18,834 nucleotides of DNA from Bacillota bacterium (GCA_023433505.1 JAEZCO010000114.1:1-18834), one strand, 5' to 3'. Positions 1 to 8,916 are shown, counted from the stretch's first letter. Notes: generated from the letters alone by a model not told the origin. Made by a program: numbers and translations.

Positions 1-2
1 AC

Positions 3-83
3 CATACCGTAAGGCTCATTAATGAGTTGATGAAAAAAGATGTTACACCGGAAACGACGGGTAAAAAGAGGAGGTCCGTATGA
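3..83 (+). CDS. 3' end of an upstream gene, partial, function unknown
   Basis: The frame is open from the left edge of the window and stops with TGA at 81-83. Only 26 residues are present; they are charged and end in KKRRSV. The TGA overlaps the ATG of the following hydrolase gene (ATGATG at 80-85), which is typical of translational coupling inside an operon. Too little is present to assign a family. The tail is loosely like the C-terminal end of LacI-type regulators or sugar enzymes, but this is only an impression. The stretch 68-79 also serves as the Shine-Dalgarno region of the next gene. Confidence 0.5.
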   Translation, partial: HTVRLINELMKKDVTPETTGKKRRSV

Positions 84-2077
84 TGGAAAAAGCAAAGAGA
101 TTTATCCCTTTTACGCTTTACTGGGACGATTTGCCGGTCGACCTCTCATTTCTTTACGAAAATGAAAAGCCCGCCGGACGGCATGGATTTTTAAAGGTGG
201 AAAAGGATAAATTCCGGTTCGAGGACGGGACGGAAGCAAGGTTCTGGGGCACCAATTTCAACAGCGCAGGCAACTTTCCTTCCCATGAGCACAGTGAAAA
301 GCTGGCGGCAAGACTGGAGAAAACAGGTCTCAACCTTGTCCGGCTGCACCAGTTGGATGCCGAGTGGTCTACGCCCAATATATTCCGGTTTACAAAAGGG
401 AGCCTCCAGGAAGATACCCTGAGTCTTGATCCCAAAAGCATGGACCGGATGGATTACCTGATCTACTGCCTGAAAAACCATGGCATCTACATTTATATGG
501 ACCTATTGACATACAGGAAGTTCAAGCCCGGTGACGGCCTGGAAAATACCGGGAGCCTTAAGGATGCCGCCAAGCCCTATACAAATTATAACCGGCGCCT
601 GATTGAGCTGCAGAAGCTCTTCAACGAACAGGTATGGAATCATACCAATCCATACACGGGCCTGGCATATAAGGATGAGCCGTCCGTTGTCCTTACGGAG
701 ATTGCAAATGAGAATGAGCTTTTTAATCAGAAGGCCAATCCCATTGTGCTGGAGCCCTATAAGTCCGAGTTGGAGGGCAAGTACAGAGAATGGGCGCGGA
801 GGAATGGGACAGGCCCGGTAGAAGGCGGCATAGATTTCAGCTCTCAGGATAAAACCATGCTGCGGTTTTTGTGTGATGTACAGAAATCCTATTACATTGA
901 AATGATGGAACACTTGCGGGGGATCGGCGTCAAGATACCCATCGCCGGCACCAACTGGGCATTTAATGCAGCACTTCTCTCATGCCAGCTTGTCACTGAC
1001 TTTACAGACAACCATACTTATTGGTATGATTGGAACTGGAGTGAGCTGGATAAACGCTTTAACAACCGGTCCATGACGTCGGGAATCTGGAATATTACAA
1101 CGGCGCTGCCCTTTATGCGGGTATTGGATAAACCCTTTTTTGTTTCGGAATGGGACGACCCCTGGCCCAATGAGTGGAGGGCGGAAAGTCCGCTGCTCAT
1201 GGCTGCAGTCGGATCCCTGCAGGGATGGACCGGCTTCGCTATCCATACCTACCGGTACGATACCGATGAGAAGAACGACATGCTGGGAAAGGAGATCACA
1301 TCCGGAGCCATCGGAGGAATCCATTACCGCGGTGGGATCTTTGACACTTTCAATGACCCTGCAAAATACGGCCTGTTTTACCATGCGGCCCTGCTTTTCC
1401 GGAGAGGTGACGTAAAAGAAGCTTCCCAATGTGTGAATGTGAAGGTGGAGGACCTTGGCCTGGGCATCGTTCAGGCCGGATGTCTGGCAGGCTTGACTGA
1501 AAAACATAAAACCGGGATGCTGCTGCCGGAGCAAAAGGGAGTGGCGGATATGACCGTGCTTCCGGATGAAATCGTGGTTGATCCGGAGAAAGGCGAAGTG
1601 TCGTCGGATACCGGAGAAATGTACAGAAGCTGGGATAAAAAAGCAGGATGGATTGATACGCCGGGGACAAAGGCGGTTTATGGATTTATCGGAGGCTGCG
1701 GGGAGATTTCGTTAAAGGATATGAGCATCAAGGCAAAAACAGATTTTGCAACCATCGCGGTCAGCTCTTTGACAGAGGAGCCATTGTCCGATTCGCCCAA
1801 TATTCTCTTGACTGCGGCAGGCAGGGCCGACAACTCGGAAAGCAGCTACAATGAAAGCCATACCGTACAGCTTCAGCGTGGACATGCTCCGGCGATGATA
1901 GAAGTTGTCGAAGCGGAAATAAAGCTCAAAACCCGCCGTGAAAATTTAAAGGTTTGGGCTGTCAGCGACCGGGGATTTTTTATCGGCGCAGTCCCGTCAA
2001 AGTATGAAAACGGACTTTTCCGGTTTGAAACAGGCGGTGAATTTGCTTCCATGTATTACTTGATACAGGCGCAATAG
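80..2077 (+). CDS. Cytoplasmic clan GH-A-type glycoside hydrolase (cellulase-like TIM barrel)
   Basis: This 665-residue protein is a predicted retaining glycoside hydrolase with a (beta/alpha)8 barrel of the GH5-like type. Seen in the sequence: LVRLH at 86-90 (strand 2), an Asn-Glu pair at N210-E211 in EIANENE (the acid/base position of clan GH-A), NHTYWYDW at 311-318 (strand 6 type His/Tyr), and FVSEWDDPW at 354-362 with E357 as candidate nucleophile. Residues from about 430 onward look like one or two beta domains. There is no signal peptide, so it should act inside the cell, presumably on oligosaccharides delivered by the importer encoded just downstream. GAGGAGGT lies 5 nt before the ATG at 80 and 8 nt before a second ATG at 83; either could be the true start. 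It overlaps the upstream gene and is followed 50 bp later by the permease gene. The exact family and substrate are not recognisable; clan membership is fairly secure. Confidence 0.85.
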   Translation: MMEKAKRFIPFTLYWDDLPVDLSFLYENEKPAGRHGFLKVEKDKFRFEDGTEARFWGTNFNSAGNFPSHEHSEKLAARLEKTGLNLVRLHQLDAEWSTPNIFRFTKGSLQEDTLSLDPKSMDRMDYLIYCLKNHGIYIYMDLLTYRKFKPGDGLENTGSLKDAAKPYTNYNRRLIELQKLFNEQVWNHTNPYTGLAYKDEPSVVLTEIANENELFNQKANPIVLEPYKSELEGKYREWARRNGTGPVEGGIDFSSQDKTMLRFLCDVQKSYYIEMMEHLRGIGVKIPIAGTNWAFNAALLSCQLVTDFTDNHTYWYDWNWSELDKRFNNRSMTSGIWNITTALPFMRVLDKPFFVSEWDDPWPNEWRAESPLLMAAVGSLQGWTGFAIHTYRYDTDEKNDMLGKEITSGAIGGIHYRGGIFDTFNDPAKYGLFYHAALLFRRGDVKEASQCVNVKVEDLGLGIVQAGCLAGLTEKHKTGMLLPEQKGVADMTVLPDEIVVDPEKGEVSSDTGEMYRSWDKKAGWIDTPGTKAVYGFIGGCGEISLKDMSIKAKTDFATIAVSSLTEEPLSDSPNILLTAAGRADNSESSYNESHTVQLQRGHAPAMIEVVEAEIKLKTRRENLKVWAVSDRGFFIGAVPSKYENGLFRFETGGEFASMYYLIQAQ

Positions 2078-2127
2078 GAATAGTCCGGAAGATGGTAATA
2101 AAATCAACTGTTTATAGGGGGCAGGAT

Positions 2128-3087
2128 ATGGAGGAATACATAGCAGTCAGTTCTGTAAAAACAAAAAGCAAATCGGGGATGGATAATCCGCTGAAGAGAT
2201 TTTATTCCCAAAGATATCTTCAGGCCATGGCTCTTCCGGGGATTATCTGGATGATCATATTTTGTTACATTCCCTTGATATGGATTGTAATCGCATTTAA
2301 GGAATATGACATTGTCAGGCCTATCTGGTCCGTCCCCTGGGTGGGATTCGAGCATTTTACGGAATTTTTCAGGGACGAGCAGTTTCTTACGGTCATGCGG
2401 AACACCTTTGGGATAAGTCTTCTTCGTCTGGCAATCGGGTTTCCCGCTCCGATTATATTTGCTCTTCTTCTGAATGAAATCCGGCTGGTAAGATTCAAGA
2501 AGATTGTGCAGACGGTGTCCTATCTTCCGCACTTCCTTTCCTGGGTTATCCTGGGAGGGATCGTAGCACCGTGGTTGACGGATACGGGTTTTATTACCAA
2601 TGCGCTTTTCACCCTGGGAATCATACCCGAGCAGACTCTATTGCTGGGAGATCCGAAGTATTTTTGGCAAATAGCCGTAATCTCGGATATATGGAAAGAA
2701 TTAGGGTGGTCCGCAATTATATATATCGCTGCAATCGCAGGAATAGATACTTCGTTATACGAGGCGGCTACTGTCGATGGCGCCGGGAGGTTCAGAAAAA
2801 TATGGCATATAACACTACCCTGTATAAAAGGCACTATTGCAATCCTTTTTGTCCTTTCGATCGGAAGCATAATGAATACAAATTTCGATCAGATTCTCGT
2901 GTTGCGGAATTCCTTGAATCGCAGCGCAAGTACGGTACTGGACATCTTTGTTTACCAGATGGGAATACAATCGGGGAGATTCTCCTATGCCACTGCCATT
3001 GGCCTTATAAGGTCGGTTGTATCTTTGTCCTTCCTACTGGTGGCCAATACCGTAACTAAAAAATTGACCGACTCATCACTGTTTTAG
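2128..3087 (+). CDS. Carbohydrate ABC transporter permease, LplB type
   Basis: This is the first inner-membrane subunit of a CUT1-type sugar importer. The 319-residue protein has about six hydrophobic segments (first at about 34-57) and the EAA loop at about 212-231 (EAATVDGAGRFRKIWHITLP), which docks on the ATPase. A longer reading from an ATG at 2092 is possible, but the ATG at 2128 has a clear ribosome site (AGGGGGCAGG) and gives the usual LplB-like N terminus. The stop codon (TAG, 3085-3087) runs into the ribosome site of the second permease gene, 14 bp away, so the two are co-translated. No ATPase gene is present in the window. LplB/YtcP systems commonly borrow a shared MsmX/UgpC-type ATPase encoded elsewhere, so its absence is expected. 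Confidence 0.95.
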   Translation: MEEYIAVSSVKTKSKSGMDNPLKRFYSQRYLQAMALPGIIWMIIFCYIPLIWIVIAFKEYDIVRPIWSVPWVGFEHFTEFFRDEQFLTVMRNTFGISLLRLAIGFPAPIIFALLLNEIRLVRFKKIVQTVSYLPHFLSWVILGGIVAPWLTDTGFITNALFTLGIIPEQTLLLGDPKYFWQIAVISDIWKELGWSAIIYIAAIAGIDTSLYEAATVDGAGRFRKIWHITLPCIKGTIAILFVLSIGSIMNTNFDQILVLRNSLNRSASTVLDIFVYQMGIQSGRFSYATAIGLIRSVVSLSFLLVANTVTKKLTDSSLF

Positions 3088-3101
3088 GGGGTAAAATTAA
3101 A

Positions 3102-3995
3102 GTGAGGAATTCATCCTTTTCCAGGTTAAAGTCTGTAGAATTATTTGATGTCATCAATATAATGCTTGCGGTAGCTATCTGTTTTTTTACCCTTTATCCC
3201 ATGTGGTTTGCTCTTATCAATGCCTTCAACGATGGGACCGACGCCTTGCGAGGGGGCATTTACTGGTGGCCCAGGGTTTTTACCATCAATAATTTCAAGG
3301 CTGTGTTTGGCACCAATAATATCATCAATTCCTTTATAGTCAGTGTAGCCAGGACTTTGCTGGGGACTTTCACGCATGTTTTCCTGACAGCCATGGTCGC
3401 CTATGCACTTTCAAAGCGGGAGCTGATGGGGCGCAAAGCCTACCTGATTATCGGAACCATCACACTTTTCTTCGGCGGAGGGCTGATTCCGACCTTCCTG
3501 CTGATTAAAACTCTGGGACTTTATGACAATTTTTTGGTTTACATCATTCCTACCATGTTCAGCTTTTATGAATTGCTGATATTCCAGGCATTTTTCAGGG
3601 AAATTCCCGTGAGCCTTGAAGAGTCTGCAAGAATCGATGGCGCCAACGACTTTGTTATCTTCATGAAAGTAATCATCCCGCTTTCCAAACCGGTACTTGC
3701 CACCATTGCCCTGTTTGTGGGAGTCAGCCACTGGAATGACTATTTTATGGGTGTTATCTATATACTGAATGCAAAGCTGCTGCCCATCCAGACATATCTC
3801 TACAAGATCATTGCCCTGAGCGGCTTTGATGAAATAAGGATAACCGCTCCCGATTTTGTGGGCAGCAAGCAGGTTACCTCCCAGTCCATGAAGTATTCCA
3901 CAATGATTTTGACAACGTTGCCCATCATCGCAGTTTATCCCTTCCTGCAGAAATATTTTGTCAAGGGGATGTTGATAGGATCTGTCAAAGGATGA
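3102..3995 (+). CDS. Carbohydrate ABC transporter permease, YtcP/LplC type
   Basis: This is the second membrane subunit of the importer, 297 residues with about six membrane segments. The N terminus has the family-typical hydrophobic stretch ending in TLYPMWFALINAFND (30-44). The EAA loop is at about 171-197 (SLEESARIDGANDFVIFMKV, then IIPLSKP). The C terminus FLQKYFVKGMLIGSVKG is the usual ending of YtcP-like permeases. The start is GTG at 3102, supported by AGGGGG at 3086-3091, which overlaps the stop codon of the preceding permease. It should form a heterodimer with that permease. It is followed 47 bp later by the solute-binding protein gene. Confidence 0.95.
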   Translation: MRNSSFSRLKSVELFDVINIMLAVAICFFTLYPMWFALINAFNDGTDALRGGIYWWPRVFTINNFKAVFGTNNIINSFIVSVARTLLGTFTHVFLTAMVAYALSKRELMGRKAYLIIGTITLFFGGGLIPTFLLIKTLGLYDNFLVYIIPTMFSFYELLIFQAFFREIPVSLEESARIDGANDFVIFMKVIIPLSKPVLATIALFVGVSHWNDYFMGVIYILNAKLLPIQTYLYKIIALSGFDEIRITAPDFVGSKQVTSQSMKYSTMILTTLPIIAVYPFLQKYFVKGMLIGSVKG

Positions 3996-4042
3996 GAAAA
4001 AAAACCAATACAAATACTATATAAAAAGGAAGAGGTGTTTTT

Positions 4043-5743
4043 ATGAAAACAAAAGGTTTTATGAAGGGAACGGTCATGCTGATGGTTTTTGTGTTCCTGC
4101 TCGCGTCATTTTCAGGATGTACCGGAGGCCAGGGCAGCGGCACCACGACACAGGCGACGGATGCTGTGACTACCGCAGCGGGACAGGGAGGATCCGCTGC
4201 ACAGGCGGACGAGCCCGGCTGGAAAAAGGACACGTCGCCCATTACATTTGACTGGTACTGCAACTATTCCTGGCAGCTGACAGGCGACGCATGGCAGAAA
4301 ACCAAAGTCGGAAAGTATGTAACGGAAAAGACCGGAGTTTCAATCAATTTCATTGCTCCCGCAGGAAATGAGACCGAGAAACTCAATACCATGATCGTAT
4401 CCAACAGTCTGCCTGATTTATTGACAGGAGACAGCACGGATCCTTTGTTCCGCAAGATCATGGATTCCGGGTTGGCATATTCCCTGAACGAGCTGGCTGA
4501 CAAGTACGACCCGTATTTCTACAAGGTGATCGACAAGGACGTCTTTGCCTGGCACAAAATGTCTGACGGCAACACATACGGTTATGCAAACTGGGCTTAC
4601 GGGCCGGAGACCCTAGCCAAATATCCGAATACCATTGAAGGTACAACGACTTTTCTGGTAAGGAAGGATATTTACGAAGCAATCGGAAGCCCTGACATGA
4701 GGACGACGGAAGGCTTTCTGAATGCACTGAAGGCTGCCAAGGAAAAATATCCGAAAATTGACGGACAGCCCATTATTCCGCTGGGATTTCATCAATTCGG
4801 CGACTCCGGCTGTTCCTCCATCTGGATGGGTACGTATTTTAAAAGCCTGCTTTCGGAGTATCTGGCACAGCCCAAGGCTGTAGACGGAAAAATAACCGAC
4901 AGGCTCACCGACCCTGAAATGGTAAAATGGATTAAAACCCTGAGGAATGCCAATGAAATGGGACTGATTTCCAAAGAGGTTTTCATTGACAAGGATTTGC
5001 AGATCAGAGAAAAGATTGCACAGGGCAGATATTTTGCCATGATGTACCAGAGAAGCGATACGGTTGCCCAGAATACTTCCCTGTATCAGAGCAATCCGAA
5101 CATTTCCTATATCGCCATAGACCCGCCGGCCAATTCCAAGCTTGATAAGGCCAGAATTGCAGTCGGAGGACTTCAGGGATGGTGTATCACCTTGATCTCT
5201 AAAAATTGCAAAAACCCTGAAAAAGCCATAAAGTATATGACCTACCGCCTTTCCGACGAAGGCCAGAGAGATACATACCTGGGCAAGCAGGGCGAAACCT
5301 GGGATGTGATCGACGGCAAGGAGCAATTCCTTCCGGCAGTCAATGACCTGCTGATTAAGGATAAAACAACCTTTGACAACACCATCGGCGGACAAGTCGG
5401 CACATATCAGCTTTTGAACTTTATCAAGAGCAAAACCTGGGAAGCGCCGCAGGTAGAACCCAATAAGCAGCCCTGGGATTGGACCCTTGACAAGACCGTG
5501 TGCGAGCCTCAATTTGATGATCTTGTTCCTCTGCCGTCAAGCGAAGAAGGCATCATTGATACAAAAATTTCCAACAAATGGGGGACGGCATTGACCAAGC
5601 TGATTCTGGCAAAGTCTGAAGCAGAATTTGATACATTGTTCAACCAATTCATTGCCGACAGGAATGCCGCAGGCTATGACAAGCTGATGGCTTACTGGCA
5701 GAAGAAATACGAGGAGAACAAGACCAAGCTGGGAATCAATTGA
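4043..5743 (+). CDS. Extracellular solute-binding lipoprotein of the sugar importer (LplA type)
   Basis: This 566-residue binding protein belongs to the large (500-600 residue) LplA-like group that accompanies LplB/YtcP permeases. The N terminus has a lipoprotein signal: basic start, hydrophobic core at about 8-20, and a lipobox ending in S-G-C with Cys26 as the lipid-modified residue. A low-complexity Gly/Thr/Gln linker (27-55) precedes the folded domain. The middle contains the usual extended two-lobe pattern, including KYVTEKTGVSINFIAP near 88-104. AGAGGTG at 4031-4037 is the ribosome site. It should capture the oligosaccharide outside the membrane and pass it to the two permeases. Its position after the permeases fits the operon. 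The ligand cannot be inferred from sequence alone. Confidence 0.95.
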   Translation: MKTKGFMKGTVMLMVFVFLLASFSGCTGGQGSGTTTQATDAVTTAAGQGGSAAQADEPGWKKDTSPITFDWYCNYSWQLTGDAWQKTKVGKYVTEKTGVSINFIAPAGNETEKLNTMIVSNSLPDLLTGDSTDPLFRKIMDSGLAYSLNELADKYDPYFYKVIDKDVFAWHKMSDGNTYGYANWAYGPETLAKYPNTIEGTTTFLVRKDIYEAIGSPDMRTTEGFLNALKAAKEKYPKIDGQPIIPLGFHQFGDSGCSSIWMGTYFKSLLSEYLAQPKAVDGKITDRLTDPEMVKWIKTLRNANEMGLISKEVFIDKDLQIREKIAQGRYFAMMYQRSDTVAQNTSLYQSNPNISYIAIDPPANSKLDKARIAVGGLQGWCITLISKNCKNPEKAIKYMTYRLSDEGQRDTYLGKQGETWDVIDGKEQFLPAVNDLLIKDKTTFDNTIGGQVGTYQLLNFIKSKTWEAPQVEPNKQPWDWTLDKTVCEPQFDDLVPLPSSEEGIIDTKISNKWGTALTKLILAKSEAEFDTLFNQFIADRNAAGYDKLMAYWQKKYEENKTKLGIN

Positions 5744-5817
5744 TAGCGATAGTAATCCAATAAACAAGGCCTCCGGAATATTTTGTGCTTATGCACATGA
5801 AAGGAATGAGCGTTCAT

Positions 5818-7188
5818 ATGAAGAAACCATTGTTCAGTAAGATTTTTTCGATTATGGTTACTATGACATTCATCTTGGGCCTGACCTGCCAAACATCCTA
5901 TGCAAAACCGGAACAGTCCGGTATGGTGACACTGGAAAGGGATTCAAAGGGTAATTTCGTACTGAAGAGGGACGGAGCGGAGTATTTTATTAAAGGCGCT
6001 GCAACCATGCTCAACGGCAATGGAGCAGACCCGGGTTTTGCCCAATTGGCAGCGGCAGGCGGCAATTCGGTGAGGACCTGGGGCGCAGCAGACGATCCGG
6101 TGATGTTTGACGCCGCCCAGCAGAAAGGGTTGACTGTTTGTGCAGGACTATGGCTGAACAGACCTTATGAAATGGACTACAATGACCCTGTCCAGGTTCA
6201 GCAGCAGCACGATGCATTGATCAGCTATGTCCGGGCAAACAAGGACCATCCTGCCTTGCTGTTATGGGGTGTGGGCAACGAATACGAAGGGGATGGAAGC
6301 AATCCAAATGTGTGGAAGGCAGTAGACCAGATTGCGGCATCCATTAAGCAAATTGATCCGAAACATCCCACAATGACGGTAATCGCAGGCTTTAGCCCTG
6401 CAAAGGTGGAAAGCATTAAGACTTACTGCCCGAATATAGACATCATCGGATTCAACTCCTACGCGGGTTTAGCCGTATTTCCCGATTATTTTGAGCAGTT
6501 GAACCTGGACAGGCCGTATATTATCACGGAGTATGGGCCCAGGGGACAGTGGGAGTGCCCGACGGTAAGGCTGGGCTCCACCGATGTGCCTCTTGAGATG
6601 ACAAGCACTGAAAAGGCGGAGTTTATTCTGGAGAATTATAATACCTCCATTGTAAACCCGTCAAACCAGACGGTTACAAAATTTAGCCTCGGCTCCTATG
6701 CATATTTCTGGGGTGTCGAACCCAGATTTTCGAATACGCATACCTGGCTGGAGACTCACCTGTTTTCAAGCTTTGAAAGGCTGAATACGGTAGATGTCCT
6801 GACAAAGGCCTGGACAGGAGCGTATCCCCGTAAGCGGTGTCCAAGCATCGAGCCTCTCGTCAGCAATGCTTCCGGGATGGAGGTGGCTCCGGGCGGAAAA
6901 TACCTTGCCGCCGTCAATGCAAAGGATCAAGGGAATCCGCATCTTTCCATCAGTTGGGAGGTCAGGCCTGAAATAACCGCCGTAGGGCAGCCCCTTGCTC
7001 CCATCGAGGGGTCGATAATCAGCCAGTGCGGTCAGTACGTGGTGTTTAAAGCGCCTGAGACTGAAGGCATATACCGTCTTTTCGTTTACGTCAAGGATGG
7101 AAAAGGCAATGCGGCTACAGCCAACTTCCCATTCTATTCGAAGCCTGGGCTGCCGGTGCCGTCGGACCCGGTTATACCGGATAAATAG
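5818..7188 (+). CDS. Secreted GH2-like TIM-barrel glycoside hydrolase with C-terminal Ig-like domain
   Basis: The protein has 456 residues from the ATG at 5818, preceded by AAAGGAATGAG. An in-frame ATG at 5785 exists but lacks a ribosome site. The N terminus is a type I signal peptide (MKKPLF start, hydrophobic core to about 23, likely cut after SYA at 29). The barrel spans about 35-340: VRTWGA at 85-90, GVGNEYEG at 151-158 with N154-E155 as acid/base, GFNSYAG at 211-217, and ITEYGPRGQWE at 236-246 with E238 as nucleophile. These are clan GH-A signatures close to the GH2 barrel; relatives of GH72 or GH17 type are an alternative. Residues about 350-440 form an Ig-like beta domain ending in a YRLFVYVKDGKGNAAT motif. 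It is the last gene of the operon, so it probably trims the glycan outside the cell before import. The 74-bp gap before it holds only a weak 5-bp hairpin (TGTGC/GCACA, 5784-5797). Confidence 0.85.
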   Translation: MKKPLFSKIFSIMVTMTFILGLTCQTSYAKPEQSGMVTLERDSKGNFVLKRDGAEYFIKGAATMLNGNGADPGFAQLAAAGGNSVRTWGAADDPVMFDAAQQKGLTVCAGLWLNRPYEMDYNDPVQVQQQHDALISYVRANKDHPALLLWGVGNEYEGDGSNPNVWKAVDQIAASIKQIDPKHPTMTVIAGFSPAKVESIKTYCPNIDIIGFNSYAGLAVFPDYFEQLNLDRPYIITEYGPRGQWECPTVRLGSTDVPLEMTSTEKAEFILENYNTSIVNPSNQTVTKFSLGSYAYFWGVEPRFSNTHTWLETHLFSSFERLNTVDVLTKAWTGAYPRKRCPSIEPLVSNASGMEVAPGGKYLAAVNAKDQGNPHLSISWEVRPEITAVGQPLAPIEGSIISQCGQYVVFKAPETEGIYRLFVYVKDGKGNAATANFPFYSKPGLPVPSDPVIPDK

Positions 7189-7217
7189 ATTGCAGATAAA
7201 CAGAATCAATATCCAAA

Positions 7218-7250
7218 AGGAAAACCTGTCTATAGTAGGCAGGTTTTCTT
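7218..7250 (+). terminator. Intrinsic terminator of the sugar-import operon
   Basis: The stem has about 13 bp from G7220 (GAAAACCTG pairing with CAGGTTTTC, then one G-T pair and CTA/TAG) around a 3-nt loop, and it can extend weakly to 7218/7250. It runs into TTTTCTTCT. It lies 30 bp after the stop of the secreted hydrolase. The reverse complement also ends in a T-rich stretch (TTTTCCTTTT), so it may stop transcription coming from the convergent two-component operon as well. Confidence 0.85.
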
Positions 7251-7257
7251 CTGCGGA

Positions 7258-7356
7258 GCACCGAAAATATTACCTCCCGTTTCTGAAGCGCCGGCCGCAT
7301 CCTCAATGGGCTGCATCTTCAGAAACCCGTACGGAAGAATATATTTTCACCGGTGC
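7258..7356. repeat. 99-bp interrupted palindrome between convergent operons
   Basis: The outer arms are GCACC plus GAAAATAT at 7258-7270 and their complement ATATTTTC plus GGTGC at 7341-7356, with a 3-base bulge. The inner arms are GTTTCTGAAG (7279-7288) and CTTCAGAAAC (7317-7326), a perfect 10-bp match. An 8-bp palindrome CCGTACGG sits at 7327-7334. The element ends 4 bp before the stop codon of the response regulator and starts 8 bp after the operon terminator. Neither side has a T-run, so it is not a classic terminator. It could be an mRNA 3'-end stabiliser, a small miniature transposon-like repeat or a chance fold of a spacer. Confidence 0.6.
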
Positions 7357-7359
7357 TTG

Positions 7360-8916
7360 TCAAAGAATAGCCTTGTATCTGTATTCCACCGGAGATATTC
7401 CCGTCAGCGCGCGGAAATTGGTGGCAAAGTGCTTCGGATTCTTATATCCTACCTTTTCGGCAATTTCATTGATTTTAAAGTCGGAATTCTTTAAAAGCTC
7501 CTTAGCCTTTTCGATCCGGAGCTTTTTCAGATAGTTGTGAAAGCTGTCGCCGGTTTTCTCGCTGAAAAGATTGGAAAAATAGGAGTAATTCAGGGAAACA
7601 TGGTTGGCCACCACAGCCAGGTTCAAATCCTTTTGGAAATTATTTTCGATATACTCCATCGCCGCATCGACTTCGTTCCTTTCCTTGTATACCTCCGTTA
7701 GGTCGAGAAAGCATGCGTTGATGTCAAATACATACTTTTTGAAGGCATAAATATAGTCGTTGATATGGTCGAAATTGTAAATGCTTTTCAAATGCTGAAA
7801 TTGCATTTCCCGGGCATCGAAATCATGAAGGAGGCTCTGCTCGGAAAAAGGCTCGATGACGTGCTTATATGCCGATTCGGCAAGCCTCTCAAAATACTGT
7901 ATGTCATAGGGGATGATCTTGTTTTGATCAAACACCCCGTTGATGAGTTCGTTGATCTCGTTGATCCTTTTGGTACCGATTAGCTGCATAATCCTTTTAA
8001 TGGTTTCAACCGGTACATTAAAGCCTTTCTGAAGCTGCACGGTATCCTCAAAGAATATTAGCTCCTCCGAGACTCGGAGGATCCGGTATTTTAACGCTTC
8101 GCAGGCCTGCAGGTAAGCCTTTCTAAGATCGGCTACTCCCAGAGCCATCCCGCTTATGCCTGTGACAAACCTGTTATGGGTGCTGTCCTTCAAATATTTG
8201 GCCAGGGCATAAAAAGGTTCTTTTGTTTCGGCAATGGATACAAGACTGCCTTCGATGTTGTAAAAAGCAACTGCCGAATAGCTGCCGGCATTATAAAAAT
8301 CTGTTACCTGCTTTTTTAGCTGCAAATCGTCATTCCAGGTCCCGCTCCCGGGGTTTTTCCGTTTTCGCTCGGTAATTCCCACATAGTAGCTGTCTTTTAT
8401 CACATGGATTTTTATAATATCGGTTATGTTTTGAGCTTCGGAAGGGGTCAGGCTGTTATTCATGATTACGTAGTTCAGCTCATGCTCCCACACATCGTTT
8501 ATAAAGCCGTTGATTTTTTCTGTTTTTAAATCCTCATTCCTTTTTTGCCGGATTTCTTCTTCAATCTTATTCAGTACCTCATACAGCTCGGCTTTTCTCA
8601 CAGGCTTTAACAGATAAGCCCTGGCCCCGTATTTGATGGATTCCCTGGCATACTGGAAGTCATCGTACCCGGTGAGAATGATAAATTCCGGCTTAAAGTC
8701 CAGCTTGTGGGCTTCCTTCATGAAGGCTATGCCATCCATGTTCGGCATGCGGATATCGGTAACCGCCAGATCAATTTTCTGGCCGGACAAAACGGCCATG
8801 GCCTCACTGCCGCAGCAGGCTTCAAATACCTCTGCCGTCCCGGGCTCCCTCTCTTCAATGATTGTCTTGAGTCCGTTTCTTATCAGCTTTTCATCGTCTA
8901 CGATCAATATTTTCAT
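7360..8916 (-). CDS. Response regulator, REC plus AraC-type DNA-binding domain (YesN family)
   Basis: This 518-residue DNA-binding response regulator is the partner of the kinase encoded just upstream. The receiver domain (1-125) has all key residues: D7/D8 (acidic pocket), D54 in AVTDIRMPNMDG (phosphoacceptor), T82 and K104 (LLKP). A long middle region (about 130-410) of the type found in YesN proteins links to a C-terminal AraC double helix-turn-helix (about 415-515), with LNYSYFSNLFSEKTG and INEIAEKVGYKNPKHFATNFRALTGISP-type recognition segments. The start ATG overlaps the stop of the kinase gene (ATGA at 8913-8916). YesM/YesN pairs beside LplA/LplB/YtcP importers usually activate them in response to extracellular saccharide, so the convergent operon at 80-7188 is the likely target. 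Confidence 0.96.
   Translation of the reverse strand: MKILIVDDEKLIRNGLKTIIEEREPGTAEVFEACCGSEAMAVLSGQKIDLAVTDIRMPNMDGIAFMKEAHKLDFKPEFIILTGYDDFQYARESIKYGARAYLLKPVRKAELYEVLNKIEEEIRQKRNEDLKTEKINGFINDVWEHELNYVIMNNSLTPSEAQNITDIIKIHVIKDSYYVGITERKRKNPGSGTWNDDLQLKKQVTDFYNAGSYSAVAFYNIEGSLVSIAETKEPFYALAKYLKDSTHNRFVTGISGMALGVADLRKAYLQACEALKYRILRVSEELIFFEDTVQLQKGFNVPVETIKRIMQLIGTKRINEINELINGVFDQNKIIPYDIQYFERLAESAYKHVIEPFSEQSLLHDFDAREMQFQHLKSIYNFDHINDYIYAFKKYVFDINACFLDLTEVYKERNEVDAAMEYIENNFQKDLNLAVVANHVSLNYSYFSNLFSEKTGDSFHNYLKKLRIEKAKELLKNSDFKINEIAEKVGYKNPKHFATNFRALTGISPVEYRYKAIL

Noticed and set aside
3411..4013. A 200-codon minus-strand frame opposite the second permease
   Set aside because: The permease with its EAA loop is certain; the reverse frame has no family features.
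4613..5512. A 299-codon open frame on the minus strand opposite the binding protein gene
   Set aside because: It lies wholly inside a gene with clear family features, lipobox and ribosome site on the other strand, and shows no recognisable domain or start signal of its own.
7097..7534. Plus-strand open frame spanning the end of the secreted hydrolase and the terminator
   Set aside because: It runs across a strong terminator and palindrome and into the antisense of the response regulator; no start signal or domain.
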